NCBI GenBank assembly: GCA_948474755.1
Contig: CAOLHI010000623.1
Coordinates: forward strand, 310,001-374,000
Reading direction: 5' to 3'
Source: Ctenosaura bakeri
Lineage: Eukaryota; Chordata; Lepidosauria; Squamata; Iguanidae
DNA length: 64,000 nucleotides
Shown here: in pieces, positions 25,901 through 37,900 of the stretch
Layout: the number at the start of each line of letters is the position of its first letter
Numbering within the stretch: the stretch's first letter is position 1
Notes under the pieces: model-generated
The model's input: only the letters and a program-made list of their open reading frames with translations
What the model was told of the DNA's origin: nothing
Databases searched by the model: none
Translations under genes and position numbers: made by a program

Positions 25901-28900
25901 GGGTGGCAGCTGGGTGCTGGGAATCTGCATGAATGATTCCAATTGTTGCCTGGAAAATGAGTTATGCTGCAAAGGCAGGAAGATTAATGCAAATTCTGTT
26001 GCCCTTGCATAAATCTACTTGGTATGTTCTGTTCATTTATGGCTTGCTTGTGAGCCCCATTTATTTTCAATATTTTGCAAAATATTTTCTGCTGTTTCCC
26101 AGCATCCTTCTATAACCATCTGGACTTTAAAAAAACTGTTTTCTTAAAAATTCCACTCACCCCAATTGCATTCATATCTAACCCTTTTTACCAATATCTT
26201 GGAGCTTGGGGCATATCACATTTTATTCTGACTGTAGTCCCAAACTAAGCTGGGACAAAACTCAGTAAGGAGAGCAGAGATTTAAACCCAGGTCAAAACT
26301 GGACACGCTGAATGTTAATTACGGAGCTATAGTATATGTGTAAAGTGGTGTGCTGTATTATTTTAATTTGTATTTTTAATCTTTTTTGATAACAATGTTT
26401 TAAATATGTTTTAAGTGTTTTTAACTGTTTTTAAATATGTTTTAATCATTGGAATATTTAATTTCTTTTTAACTTTTGCAAACTAAAGATTTTAGCAATT
26501 TCTTTTCTGATCATTGCCTTGGATTGCATTTGAGAGAAAGACGGAATATTACTTACACACATACGTACGTACGTACATAAATAAATAGTCTTGACCATCA
26601 GAGGGCAAAGCTGACATCATGGTTCAGGTACAAAATTCCATGTAAAATTAGCTGGTTTTCTGTCATCTCTTGCATTTTTCTTGTATGTGGGTGAAAACAG
26701 ATTGTCTGGTAGCTTGAAGGACTGTATGATGTAAGCGTAGAAGGCTAAAATTGGCCATTGTCTCACATGTGTTTTTCCTCCTTTCCTTCCCAGGCATGTT
26801 GACTCAAGACCTCTTTACACAAGCTTCCTGCGGAGTCTACCGGGGGTCATTCGAGGAAACTCCTTTAGACCTACTGTGCTGCCCAGTGCAGAACCAAAGA
26901 CCACCCCTGCACCCTGGAGGGTGGCAGACAGGTGAGAGACATCCTAGAACTCCATCGAGTTCCTCGACTGCATCTCACTTAGAGGTAGTCAGATGTTTTT
27001 TTGCAGATTAGACGGCCTCACCACTCATTGATCAGAGGCAACTACCAAGTGTGAATTTAGGTCTCTGAAGAGACTCAACAAACCACATGGCCAGATGGAA
27101 TGAGCAAAGAAGAGGCTAAGGAGCTAGCATTCTGAACTAGGGGTAACACAGTGCTCATACCTGGCCTATGCCTAGTGAGTTGTGGTTGAATGGGATTTTA
27201 ATGAAAGATCAGTGTGGGATGAGAGGCTTCTTTGACAGGTATTTTGTGGGAAAACTATTTCTGGGTTACACCACTTCCTACTCCATAGAGGAGATGGTGT
27301 GAATATGCAGTTAAAAGCACCCGTGGGTGTGGGTGTGGGTGAATTTTAGAAATTCCCACAGCAGGTAAAAAAGCTACACTTCAGATTCTCAGAATTCTTA
27401 GTAAGCTTTTAGAGTTGTAATCTAATATACAGACAGACCGATATTCTAAGTTCTAGAGTGCTTTAAGCATCAGGTTGGTTGATGAGGCACATATATGAAC
27501 AAACATGCACACATATGCACATGCACTCTGAGATAGAATGGTCTAGGAATTCTGCCATGGAGTCTTATTTATCTGAAATTCTTTAAAGCTGGGAGAATCC
27601 CATCCAGAGGTGGAAGCTAAAAGGAAAAATGAGATAGCTTTGGATTTTCTGGTTTGCTCAGAGTAATGTCCATGTGGTTTAGAAATCATGCTGGATTCTT
27701 TGCTAACCTTGGGCAGTCAAGGAATAAGTGTTCCAGCTTGACAGTGAAGTGTGCTACAGTTGAGTACCCCATTGTCTGACTGCCAAAAAATCTTTTGAAA
27801 AATCAGCAAAGAAATATGGGAGTGGGACTTTGTTTAAGATATGGTATTATTTGAAAGTAAAGAAAAAAGAAAAGGAAGGGCCAAATTCAACTACACAAAG
27901 CAAGTTTGTGGAAAGAAGTCACGCTGGGATCTGAGCTTTCTGCCTTTCCCATAGTGTCTGACTTAAGTGACCATTGTTCCTCCTAATGCTTTTGGTTACA
28001 ATTGTAGTCAACCTTGTAACCATGCTGGTGAGACTGATGACACTTGCAAAACAAAAACACCTGGAGGGACAAAGTTTCTCTATCTTTGCTTTTGGATCTC
28101 TCTGTGCACTATTATTTGCTGTGTCTTTCCACTGATGAGCCAACTGATGGAATTCCTCAAGTCAACATTCTCCCTTCCAAACAGTGCTGCTACAATTTGT
28201 TTTTATTTTGTTCTGTGGGAATTCCCCTTCAAACAACTCACAAACTGGCCAGTGCAGGCTGGCTAAGAACAGCGAGACTATGAAGAGCATTATGCTGCAG
28301 GGGATGATGTGCTAATGCTGCCTGTCCAGCAAAAAGAGAAGTCCCTTCTCTTCTGAAAGTGTGATATGCAAAGGCCCTCCAGTACATCTACCCATGCTGG
28401 TTAGGTCTATACAGGACTGCAGCGTTGTCCTGCTTGCTTTTTTTCATCCAGTTGAGAATGAAATCAAACTTATGTGTCCCAGGATGGAGTTCAGTTTTGA
28501 TTTCAGGATGCTTTTTTACTTTAACAAATGTCTCCACCATTTGCAGCTCCCATTTTGATAGCTGGTCGATTAGCATCCCAATCCTACTGCCCTTATTAAT
28601 GGATGCTTTTATTTTACAACAGCATACAACACTGTCCCTGTAGTGAGTACCATGGAACAAATAAACTGGTTATATAGAGAACCGTTTAAAAAAACGAAAA
28701 CAAAAAACCCTTAAACCCTTGTAAAACTGTCCGATGATTATCAAAATCTTTCTCTAACCCCTCATTTTCCTTCACTGAAGACATGAGGAGATTCTGGTGG
28801 TCAAAGTCCCATTGCAGTCAAATCAGCCAGGGGAACAAAAGGATTGTGTTCCATCTTAATGGCTATCAGATCAGTTATAACAGAGATTTCTGTGATATGC

Positions 28901-31900
28901 AGTTTACTTTGTCAGATGGCATAAGTCTTAGCCATGAAGCAATATAGCTACTTATTAAGGGCATGTGAGTTAGTCAGGTTGAAGAGCTCCCCTTAGTGCC
29001 AAGAGAGTGACTGGTTCCCCAAGTTGCCAGTTGCTAATTGATATTATTGTAGTAATGTGGTTGCTGTATTCAGCTGGCTTTGTGTTCATTTTTCTGCTGC
29101 AGGAAAAAATTGTACATGGCTGACCTGGAGTCTGCAGTGCTTTATACTCTAAGGGTAGAAGCAGCAAGATTTCACCACCTTGACAAGGAACGGCTCTCTG
29201 CACTGAAGCAGTATGTGAATGTATTGGTCAAGGTGAGCTTTTAGCCTTGAGGGACTGCTCTGCAGTTCACTCTTCCCTCCCCACCTTATCCACTTTTCTC
29301 CCTGCCCTTATAGAAGCTGCTCCATTTTTAATAGTTGTGTAGAAGCTCTTGAATTTTTTCTGTTAATGTACCTTTTTGTTTAACAGCAAAAGCTGTAATC
29401 TATGCATTGTTAACATGTCTGTTTTGAGCAAAACTCAGTTTCCGGGGCAGTTTGGATCATGGCTTCTTAGAGTGATGAAGGTCAACTGTATTCCTATGTA
29501 CTTCCAAAATGGCTTGGCTGGGACCTAGTTTTGTTGTCCTCTTGGCTACAGATAGATTGGAAGGTGGCTTCTTTGCTTGAAATCTTTCCCTGGATGAATT
29601 CACTGTTCAGATATATATAAAATGGTATCATTCAGGACTTGACTTGTATATCTGGGATCCAAGAGCTACATGCAACCTTTCCTGGGCTCTGTGGGGATAG
29701 GAATCACTTTATCTGCTTCTGCATGTGTGTTCTGAGAGAGGAGAAGGATTTATGCTATCCAGGAATGCTGTTCTGGTTTGCGCACTGTTAACTGCAACCT
29801 TGACTTACTTTCTGTGGCGATCAGTACCCCTTCACAGAAAAAAGTGACCTTACCCAAATCCAAAGGAATGCTGACTGATCTCCAACCGTGCATAATGTCC
29901 ACAGGGAGCCAGTGTGGTATAGATCTGATTTGAGAGTTGCACAATGACGCTGGAGACCAGGGTTCCTATCTCCGCTTACTCGTGGAAACCTACTGAGTGA
30001 CCTTGGGAAGTCACACACTCTCAGCCTGAGAAGAAAGCAAAGGCAAAACCCACTCTACACAAATCTCGCTAAGAAAATCATGTGATAGGGTTGTCATGAG
30101 TTGGAAGCTACTTGAAGGCATACAACAGCAATAGCGTCTTTGTTTGGATCAACTTCAAAGCAAATCATGCCTAGACTGGGGCTGGCCTACATGCACACAG
30201 AAGCAACCAAGTGATTGCTTAGGATAGTAATAGTTTCCAGGGTGTGTCCCATGTCTCTCAGGTTCTCTTGCATTCTTACAGAATGGAGGGGCAGCACACC
30301 TTTTGGGCTAATGCACTGTCTCATGCAACCTGTGACTTGCCTTCATAGGCATTATTGGGACATTATCAGGGAGCTTAAGGGGCATGTTTCTTGTGTTGTA
30401 TCGGTATACCCATCAGCGGCCAGGAAACAGCTTGAATTCTTGAGTTTTAAGGATTCCTTCTCATAATTCCATTTGTAGCTGTGAGAGTTGCTGGCGCACA
30501 CATTCTTTCGGCATTTCAGCACTTTTTGCATTACACAAAAAAATCTGGAAGTTAACTGCATTTGAGACACCCCCATCATTCAAACTCAATAAGAGAAGTG
30601 ATCCAAAGAGAGGGATGGGCAACTCTCAAAAGTTGTAGGGGCTGCATTGGTCCTTCATGGGAGTTTGCAGAGCCATTTCTAAAAAAACTGGCCACAAATA
30701 TCTCCCATAGTGTGGAGACATGTTTGCCATTTTTTTTACCTCACCCTGGACTGTTTTAGGCCTAAGAGAGGCCTTTTTGCCTAAGGGCCTTTTCTCACTA
30801 CACTGTCATAGTGCTATTATTCCACTTCCAACATCCTGTGGAAATCTGGGATTTGTAGTTTCCTGAAGCCAAAGAGTTCTCTGGCTGAGAATTCTAAATG
30901 CCCCTCCCTAAACTGCAAACCCCAGGATTCTACAGGATGTTGAAAGTGGAACAACAGCACTATAACAGTATAGGGCGGAAAGGCCCATAGTAACTGGGTT
31001 TTTTTATTGACTTCCTCTCTTGGATCTGAAATGGTCTGGGAGGGGTCAAAAACATTGCAGAGCATTTTTCACTTTTGCAAAATAAAGTTTTCTAGATAAA
31101 GAAATGGATGCTGATTGCACTGAGACTTCACATTTGTCCTGCAGGGCTGAGTGCATTCTGAGATTTTGCACCCCGTATCTCAACAGTCTCTAGGAAACTT
31201 TTGTTTTTCCTTAGGTATTCTTAGCCTGGTCATCTCCTAAATACTGACTATGCTTTTATAAATTTCTTGCAGCTTCCAGGATGTGTATTGTTAAAAGGTT
31301 AGCTTTTTAGAGGGCTAAAAGGAAAGCAGAGAGAATATAGATATGTGACAGTTACTTTGTTAATAACCTGGTACACTACAGGGTTGTTGTAAGCCACTCT
31401 GTGTCAGTTCTGTCACTTCTCCCGAGTAACATGGAATAATAGGAAAAAGTGCATTGTACAATCCTAGAGTTGGAAGGGACCACTAGGGCCATTGAGTCCA
31501 ACCACCTGCCGTGCAGGAATCCATCACCAAAGCCCTCCTAAGAGAGGCCATCCAACCTCTGCTTAAAGAAGGAGGGTCCATCACTGAGGTCACCCATTCC
31601 ACTGTCAAACATTGCTTACTATCAAGAAGTTCTTCCTAATGTTTAGGAAATATTTGTGGCTTTTTATGCCTAATATAATTGAACTATGGAAGAAACGTGA
31701 AGATAATAAAATAACATAGGGATAATATCAAATGGCCTACTGTGTAGGTTTGATGTTAAGATTATAAAGACAATATTTGTGAATTGCTTTAAACACCCCA
31801 ACGCACAATATGTGAATTAACTGTTGCAGTGATGTTAAAGCCTCTGCACATCCCAGCCCCTGGCTGGCTCACATTGCTTGGTCAATTTTTCTTTCCAGAA

Positions 31901-34900
31901 AGAAGGGAAGTTTATGGTTTTTTTAAAAAAAAAGTTTCAGAGAAGGCTTAAAGATTACTTGTTTACTGATGTAGCAGAAAGCATGGAAGTTGTACATCAA
32001 ATCATATACCTTAACTTCTGTGTCATGCAAACTTGACACAGTCTCTTATTGGGCTTGCTTAGAACTCCAACCTCCACACTTTGCCTCAGTCTTTCAGCTT
32101 CAGTTCCTCTGCAAGTTAGAGCAATGCCAAATCTGTGAACATGAGGATCCATAATAAAATAGTAAATTCTCTTCTTTAATTCTGACAACCAACCTCTTGC
32201 AAAGCTAAGTTTAAGGAGTAATGTTGTGCATAGCTTGAGCAGCGGTAAAACTAGAAAATAGCTAATCTAATAATTTAAATCAATAATGTAACAACTACTT
32301 ATTAAATTGTTTGAATATCTTCAGAACTTGAAACATATCCTGCTGGAGAGTTGGAGAACTATAAACTTTATGTTGAAGTGGGCTTTTGTCTACAGAAACA
32401 TCTTCCATTTTATGTACACACAGAGAGAGATTCTGAAGCACTGCATAACTCTTTGACACACACTCTTTTCCATAGTAAAACAAGAGAGCTACATTTCTGC
32501 AAAAGCAATGGAAAGAACAATTTTGTATCCAATATGCTGCTCCATTTTGGCCACTAGATGGAGCAATTTGACTAGAATTCAGCTCATCATGGCTGGGACT
32601 GACTCTCATTTGTTGCTTCTCTTTCATTTACTTTCCTTGTTGTGGTTATTATGCATCCAAAGTGGATGCAGAATTGCATGTGCATGTGTGCGCACGCAAA
32701 GCTTTTCATCTACATGGTCCAAGTTCCATCTTTGCTTATGCAAGACCCAAACAGGTCTCCCACCTCTAGCATCAAAAGATCTGAAATAGGAAGTTGGGAA
32801 AAGCAGTGAGCGGGACTTAGAAGAGCGGCTGCCAGTGGAACCATACTGAGGCAGAAAGGTAGTTCAGTCTCAGCTGTCTTGTACTGAGCAGGATTACTGT
32901 CACAACAACGCTTGTTACGTTTAGGGGGAAATTCTGACTTGAAGTGTTCTGTCATTATCCCACAGGTGATTAGTTTTGCCCTGCTGGATCTCAGACAGAC
33001 AGATAACCAAATGTCTGAACCTGCAGTCCAGTCTGAATCTGTGCAAAGGCCATTTCTGCACTAGCCTGTTATAGTGCTATCATTCTACTTTGCAGCCCCA
33101 CCCTAAACTGCAAACCCCAGGATTCCATAGAATGTTGAAAGTGGAATAATAGTACTATAACAGTGTAGTACAGAAATGGCCTAATACAGTTTTGTGAACC
33201 CATTCATATGAACCGTGTGAAGTGAGGGTGATCTTTAGGCACAGGAAAAGTGCTTGATCCTCGTCTAACACTCTTCTTGCAAAGCATTTTAGGAGACAAA
33301 AGAAAATCAGATTTCTCAAGGTTTTCTTTTTAATGAAAAACAAACCAGCATTGGAAGTTGATGATAACACTCCCATTAAGAACCACTTGGACTCACTGAT
33401 TGGGAAGCCTTGCTAGTGTGTCCAAGGAGGCTCCACTAATAAGAGCAAAGAGCTCTTAAATCTCTCTTCTTTTCTTCCACCTTCCCAATCAATATTCTGT
33501 TTCCTCTCCTGCTGCTCTCCTCTCCTATGCAACCTGTCATTTCCTCACTTGGATGTGTTTCTTCTTCTGACATGGCTCTTTCCCTCCCCTGTCCCACCCC
33601 AGTGAACATTTGTAGCTCTTTGGTCCCTTCTCCCCAGAGTGCTTGTGGTTTTAAAGTGCTGATGCTAATCGGATTTAAGTTGACTTATTGTCAAAGTAGC
33701 TTTACGAGTTCCTTGGAGACTATTTTGGAGTTACAATCAAGATTTGGATCTTGGCTGTTGGCCTACAAGAGCTGACTTGTTTACTACAGCAACCTCTTGA
33801 ATAGAAGTGGGGGACGAAAAAGATCTCCTGGTATTAAAAAGATGATGAATTTGGACATTAATCCTTCAGAGCCCACTGAAAAGTGCTGGATGAATGAGCC
33901 AGGAGAAGCCAGAGAGCACAAGGAACTCCTCTGTATTTTCTGTGATTGGTTGCTGGCAGCAGCTGGATCAGCAGCAAGAATGGCAGGCAAACAGGCAAAA
34001 ATGCAGAGGGATGGCTGAATGCCGCAATAGGGAATGTTTTGGATTACAGCTCCCATTGGCCCCAGACAGCATCATCAGTGGAGAGGAATGGTAGGAGTTG
34101 CAGCTCAGCTTCACTGGGAGAGTCAGACATTCCCCACCCTTGCACTAGTGGCTTCCCCTAGCAGATCTTGGGGCACTGTGGCAGTCAGTGGCATGAGATC
34201 TTGTTTGCATTTGCTTCAACTTGGGTACCACTTTGTATGCACTGATATTTCCTTTTAGCCCTTGTTGCTGCTAGTGGTTGGATGATTGCCAGTTCTTGCA
34301 TGCTGAGGATGTTGCTGAGATGCTTGGAGAGGTGGGGTTTACCATCTACTTACTGATCCTTGTCCATCTTGGCCAGAAACATAGAGCTGAGGAGTGGTGG
34401 CTGGATCTGGGGAGGGGGGAGGCCCCAGCCACTTGGATCAAAGCACCCGTGAAAATGCTCCTAAGAAAAAAAACTCCCTCGGTCCATATGATTTGTCCAG
34501 TTATTGTCTGTTCGCAGAACTCCTCTTGTGGTCAGGCAAGTGGTAGAGGCCCCACTGCACACATTCCTAGAGGAGCCAGATCGTCTGCCTCTATTGCAGT
34601 GTTGTTTCCAGCTTGGTTTCGGGACTGAAACCATCTTAGCTGATGATACGTGTTGAGAGATTGACCCACAAAGTGCAGCCCTGTTGGATCTCCTGAGCTT
34701 CTTGGTGGCCTTCAAAACTGCTCTGTGCATCTGGTTCACTTGTCTACAATGGCAATTTGTGGGGTATTGCATTCTGATGTGGAGGATGAACTGCAGAGGG
34801 TGTTATCAGAGGACATTTGCTCTGTTCCATCATACTTATGCTATGGAGAGTGACAGGGCTCCCTTCTGTTATCCCTTTTATTTAACAACTGTATGAAATG

Positions 34901-37900
34901 GCTTTCACAAGGTCATCTCAGGATTTGGAGTGAAGTGCCTTTGGTATTCTGGTGACACCCAGCTCTATTTTTCTGTTTGGCATCCAATCTCTACTGTTGT
35001 GGTTGTGGTTCTGCTAAACTAGAAATCATGCCAAATAAGCAACTGTGCTCCCAAAACACATGATAGAAACACATGAGAGTTCTTTCCCACTTGTATTGGT
35101 TGTTTTCTATCCAACTAGTGCCATAGATTGTAGTGGACTGGATTAGAACTTTGCTTAGATGATCATCTGAGGCCCTGTTTTTTATGCCACCCTCTTCTCT
35201 AGTGGTTAAAAATCTGGATTTTATATATAGTGATCCCAAGTGGTGGAATCTCTTCAGCAACATTTGTCTGTCACCTACTCCCCCCCTTTCTTTTGGATAT
35301 GAGCTTTAAAACTTCTTTTCATTTACATTGTCTTACAACCAGATGTAGTGTGATACTTTGCTCTTTTCTGCTGTTTAAATTCTGCTGATGCTTTATTTTC
35401 GTTTTATCTAATTTATTCTTCTTTTTCATTTTTAGCATGCCTTTTTAAATGTGTTATGTCACCTGCCTAAGTCTGCAATCTTGTACTCACTTACCTGGGA
35501 GAGGGCCCTACTGAACTCAGTGAGACATACTTTTCAGGAGTATGCTGTCAAAGGGGTTATTGCAAAGAGGCAGGATAGAAATGGAGATATTTTATGCATA
35601 TTTCATTCTGTGATGCTCTCCATTGGCTCTCTGCAAGCGGTTTTTTAACTTCAAGGAAGAAAGAACACTTGCAGAACAAAATGCCTCTTTGTGAGTTCAA
35701 GGTGGTTGACTGGTTTTACTCCACATCACATAGTGCTCCACGGGCTGATCCATAGCAGTGGCTGCCCAAGATGTTCACTTGGAGGGAATAAAATATTTAC
35801 AGCAGAGCTTTGGGGCTTTACAGAAACCCTCGCCAGTCAGCAGCCTGAGACCTTGCTCTAGATGGCTGTGCTGTTAGTGATTAAATGGGTGTCTAGAGAG
35901 TGTGTGTATAAGGAATGGGAATGTCTGCACGGTTGTTTTTGAAATGCCAAGTACCCAAGGTAGTAAAAGCTTATATAGGAACCCTGCCCCACCTTTTGAA
36001 AATCTGACAAGTCCTTCTTCCCAGAGGAATGATCCACCTTCCTCTGTGTGACATGTATCTATGTAATGTGAAATTCATGGATAGATTCTGTTAGTTTACT
36101 TCTCCGATCCTGCTCCTTTATGCCTATCTGAGAGCAGAAGTATTTTTTGTTAAGGAAAACTGAAGTTCTTAATAACTGGAATTTTGTGTCTCATACTACA
36201 TAATTTGTGCTTCTTCAGCACTGTAGAATACACATGGGCCCAAATGTGGCTTTCAGTGCTTGACTTCCCTCTCTTGTATTCACCACTGCAACGGGTAGAA
36301 GCTCATGGGCCTCTCCTTTTCCATTTTTACACCAGTATTTTCCTGGACGCCATGTGGTCATGAACTATCTTCGCAACCTAGACTGGTGGCTGAGGCCAAG
36401 GACAAATGTTTCAAACAGTGAATGGGAGGAGGCTCTCAGGAATAAACCAGAGGTATGTGAATGGACAAAGGGGGAATTTTCTACCTGAGCGGTTCTGAAA
36501 CGTTTCTTGTTCTGTAATAAGCTTCTGCATCAACTTGGTTAGTTTGCCTCTTATGATGGAATACTCCAGTACTTTCCAAAGGATTTTGGTGTTCTAAGGA
36601 CAGTGTTGAGAGCCAACATGGTGTAGTAGTGTGAGTGTTGGACTACAACCCTGGAGGCCAGGCTTTGATTTTCCGCTTGCCCATGGAAAGCGACTAGATG
36701 ACTTTGGGTACATCGCACATTCTCAGCCCCAGAAAACCCCGTGATAGCTTCACCTTAGAATTGTCATAAGTCAGAAGTGATTGGAAGGCAGACAACAGCA
36801 AAAAGGGCACTGTTCCTTATTCAGCCACAGTGGCTGTGGATGATAGGAGATGTAGGTTAATGCATTTGGAGGGCACCAGCATGGTTAGGGTGTTCTGAAG
36901 TATATCGTATTTGTGGAGTATGAGACACAGCCATGTATAAGATGTACCCCATTTATACACCGGCAAACACTATTTGCCAGAGTATAAGACACACCAGTGT
37001 ATAAAACGCATCCCATTTTCAAACAGTATTTTTCAGGGGAAAAAGTTAGTCTTATACGCCAGCAAATACAGTAATTTAGCATATGTATAAGTGACAGTCA
37101 GGCCCATTCAACCTTTCCATTACCCTCGATGTAATGAATGCTTATCATTGTATCTACCTAGGTAGTTAGCTAATTCTGAAAGCAAAAATTATTTAAAACA
37201 ATAGTAACCCTGATACATAATTCAAGTGTGTATATGGGATGTTAAATGGGACTTGCTGCCAGTATAATAACCATATCATGGTTTCGATGATGTCCTGAGA
37301 GCAAAATTTATTGGACGCATCTCCAGCTGATGACTGGCTTTGGTATTCCTTGTGATCCAAAAATTTTAAAAAGAAGAAATAGGATTCCATTGAGAAATCA
37401 GATTATGAAATTAGTATTTTTATTAGCTGCAACATTCAAAAGGAAAAAGCTGCTTTGTCGCTTTAGTACCCTATTTATGGAATGTTTATGGTGAAATTGA
37501 CATTATGAAACGTACAATTCTTCCATAGGAATTCAGATGAGTTCTAAATTTATTGAGAGCCTCTCAGTGTTCAAAGTGAATCAGAACTAGAAGAAAGGGA
37601 TAGTGTTCATTGGGGGGTGAGGGGTGTTCTTTGCACTGAATTCATTTTACTTGGAATAAAAAAACTGTGCCCAAAGTACTTCCTCCTCAGACCAGGCAGC
37701 CAGATGTTGCACTAGGGTGCTTAGGAGTGAAGAGGAAGCTTGTCCACTTTTGCTGACCTTCACTCTGCAGAGGTGCTACTATGAGAAATTCCAGGATTCC
37801 CCAGATCACAATCAGAAAAATGCCATTCCACTTTTCATCCTTTTTCTTCTCCCTCCTTTCACTGCAACCTTGCCATATCATGAGAGCTTGATTGCCACTG

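Larger units (their letters stand above)
19439..26793 (+). other. QSOX1: QSOX1 intron 6
   Basis: A 7355-base phase-2 intron, the longest seen. It contains a 200-bp hairpin (19777-19976), a dispersed repeat (20985-21180), a Tigger-like element with TA duplication (21279-21758), a reverse SINE (22520-22768), a SINE tail (24362-24425), an ACGT tetramer run near 26567 and AT-rich LINE-like 3' debris around 26340-26470. Confidence 0.85.
29233..36335 (+). other. QSOX1: QSOX1 intron 8
   Basis: A 7103-base phase-0 intron packed with repeats: SINE 29905-30133, palindromic MITEs 30784-30987 and 33047-33181, CR1 3' end 31455-31650, a dispersed repeat 34030-34140, an L2-like RT fragment 34440-35030 and a short repeat 35480-35545. 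No extra exon is seen. Confidence 0.85.

Noticed and set aside
28388..28660. 90-codon minus-strand open frame in intron 7 that looked protein-like
   Set aside because: I could not connect it to any family or to neighbouring exons. No splice sites or repeat motif support it.
29905..29980. tRNA-like A and B boxes
   Set aside because: They form the head of a SINE with a long non-tRNA body and tail, also seen at 36610 and 55165; not functional tRNA genes.
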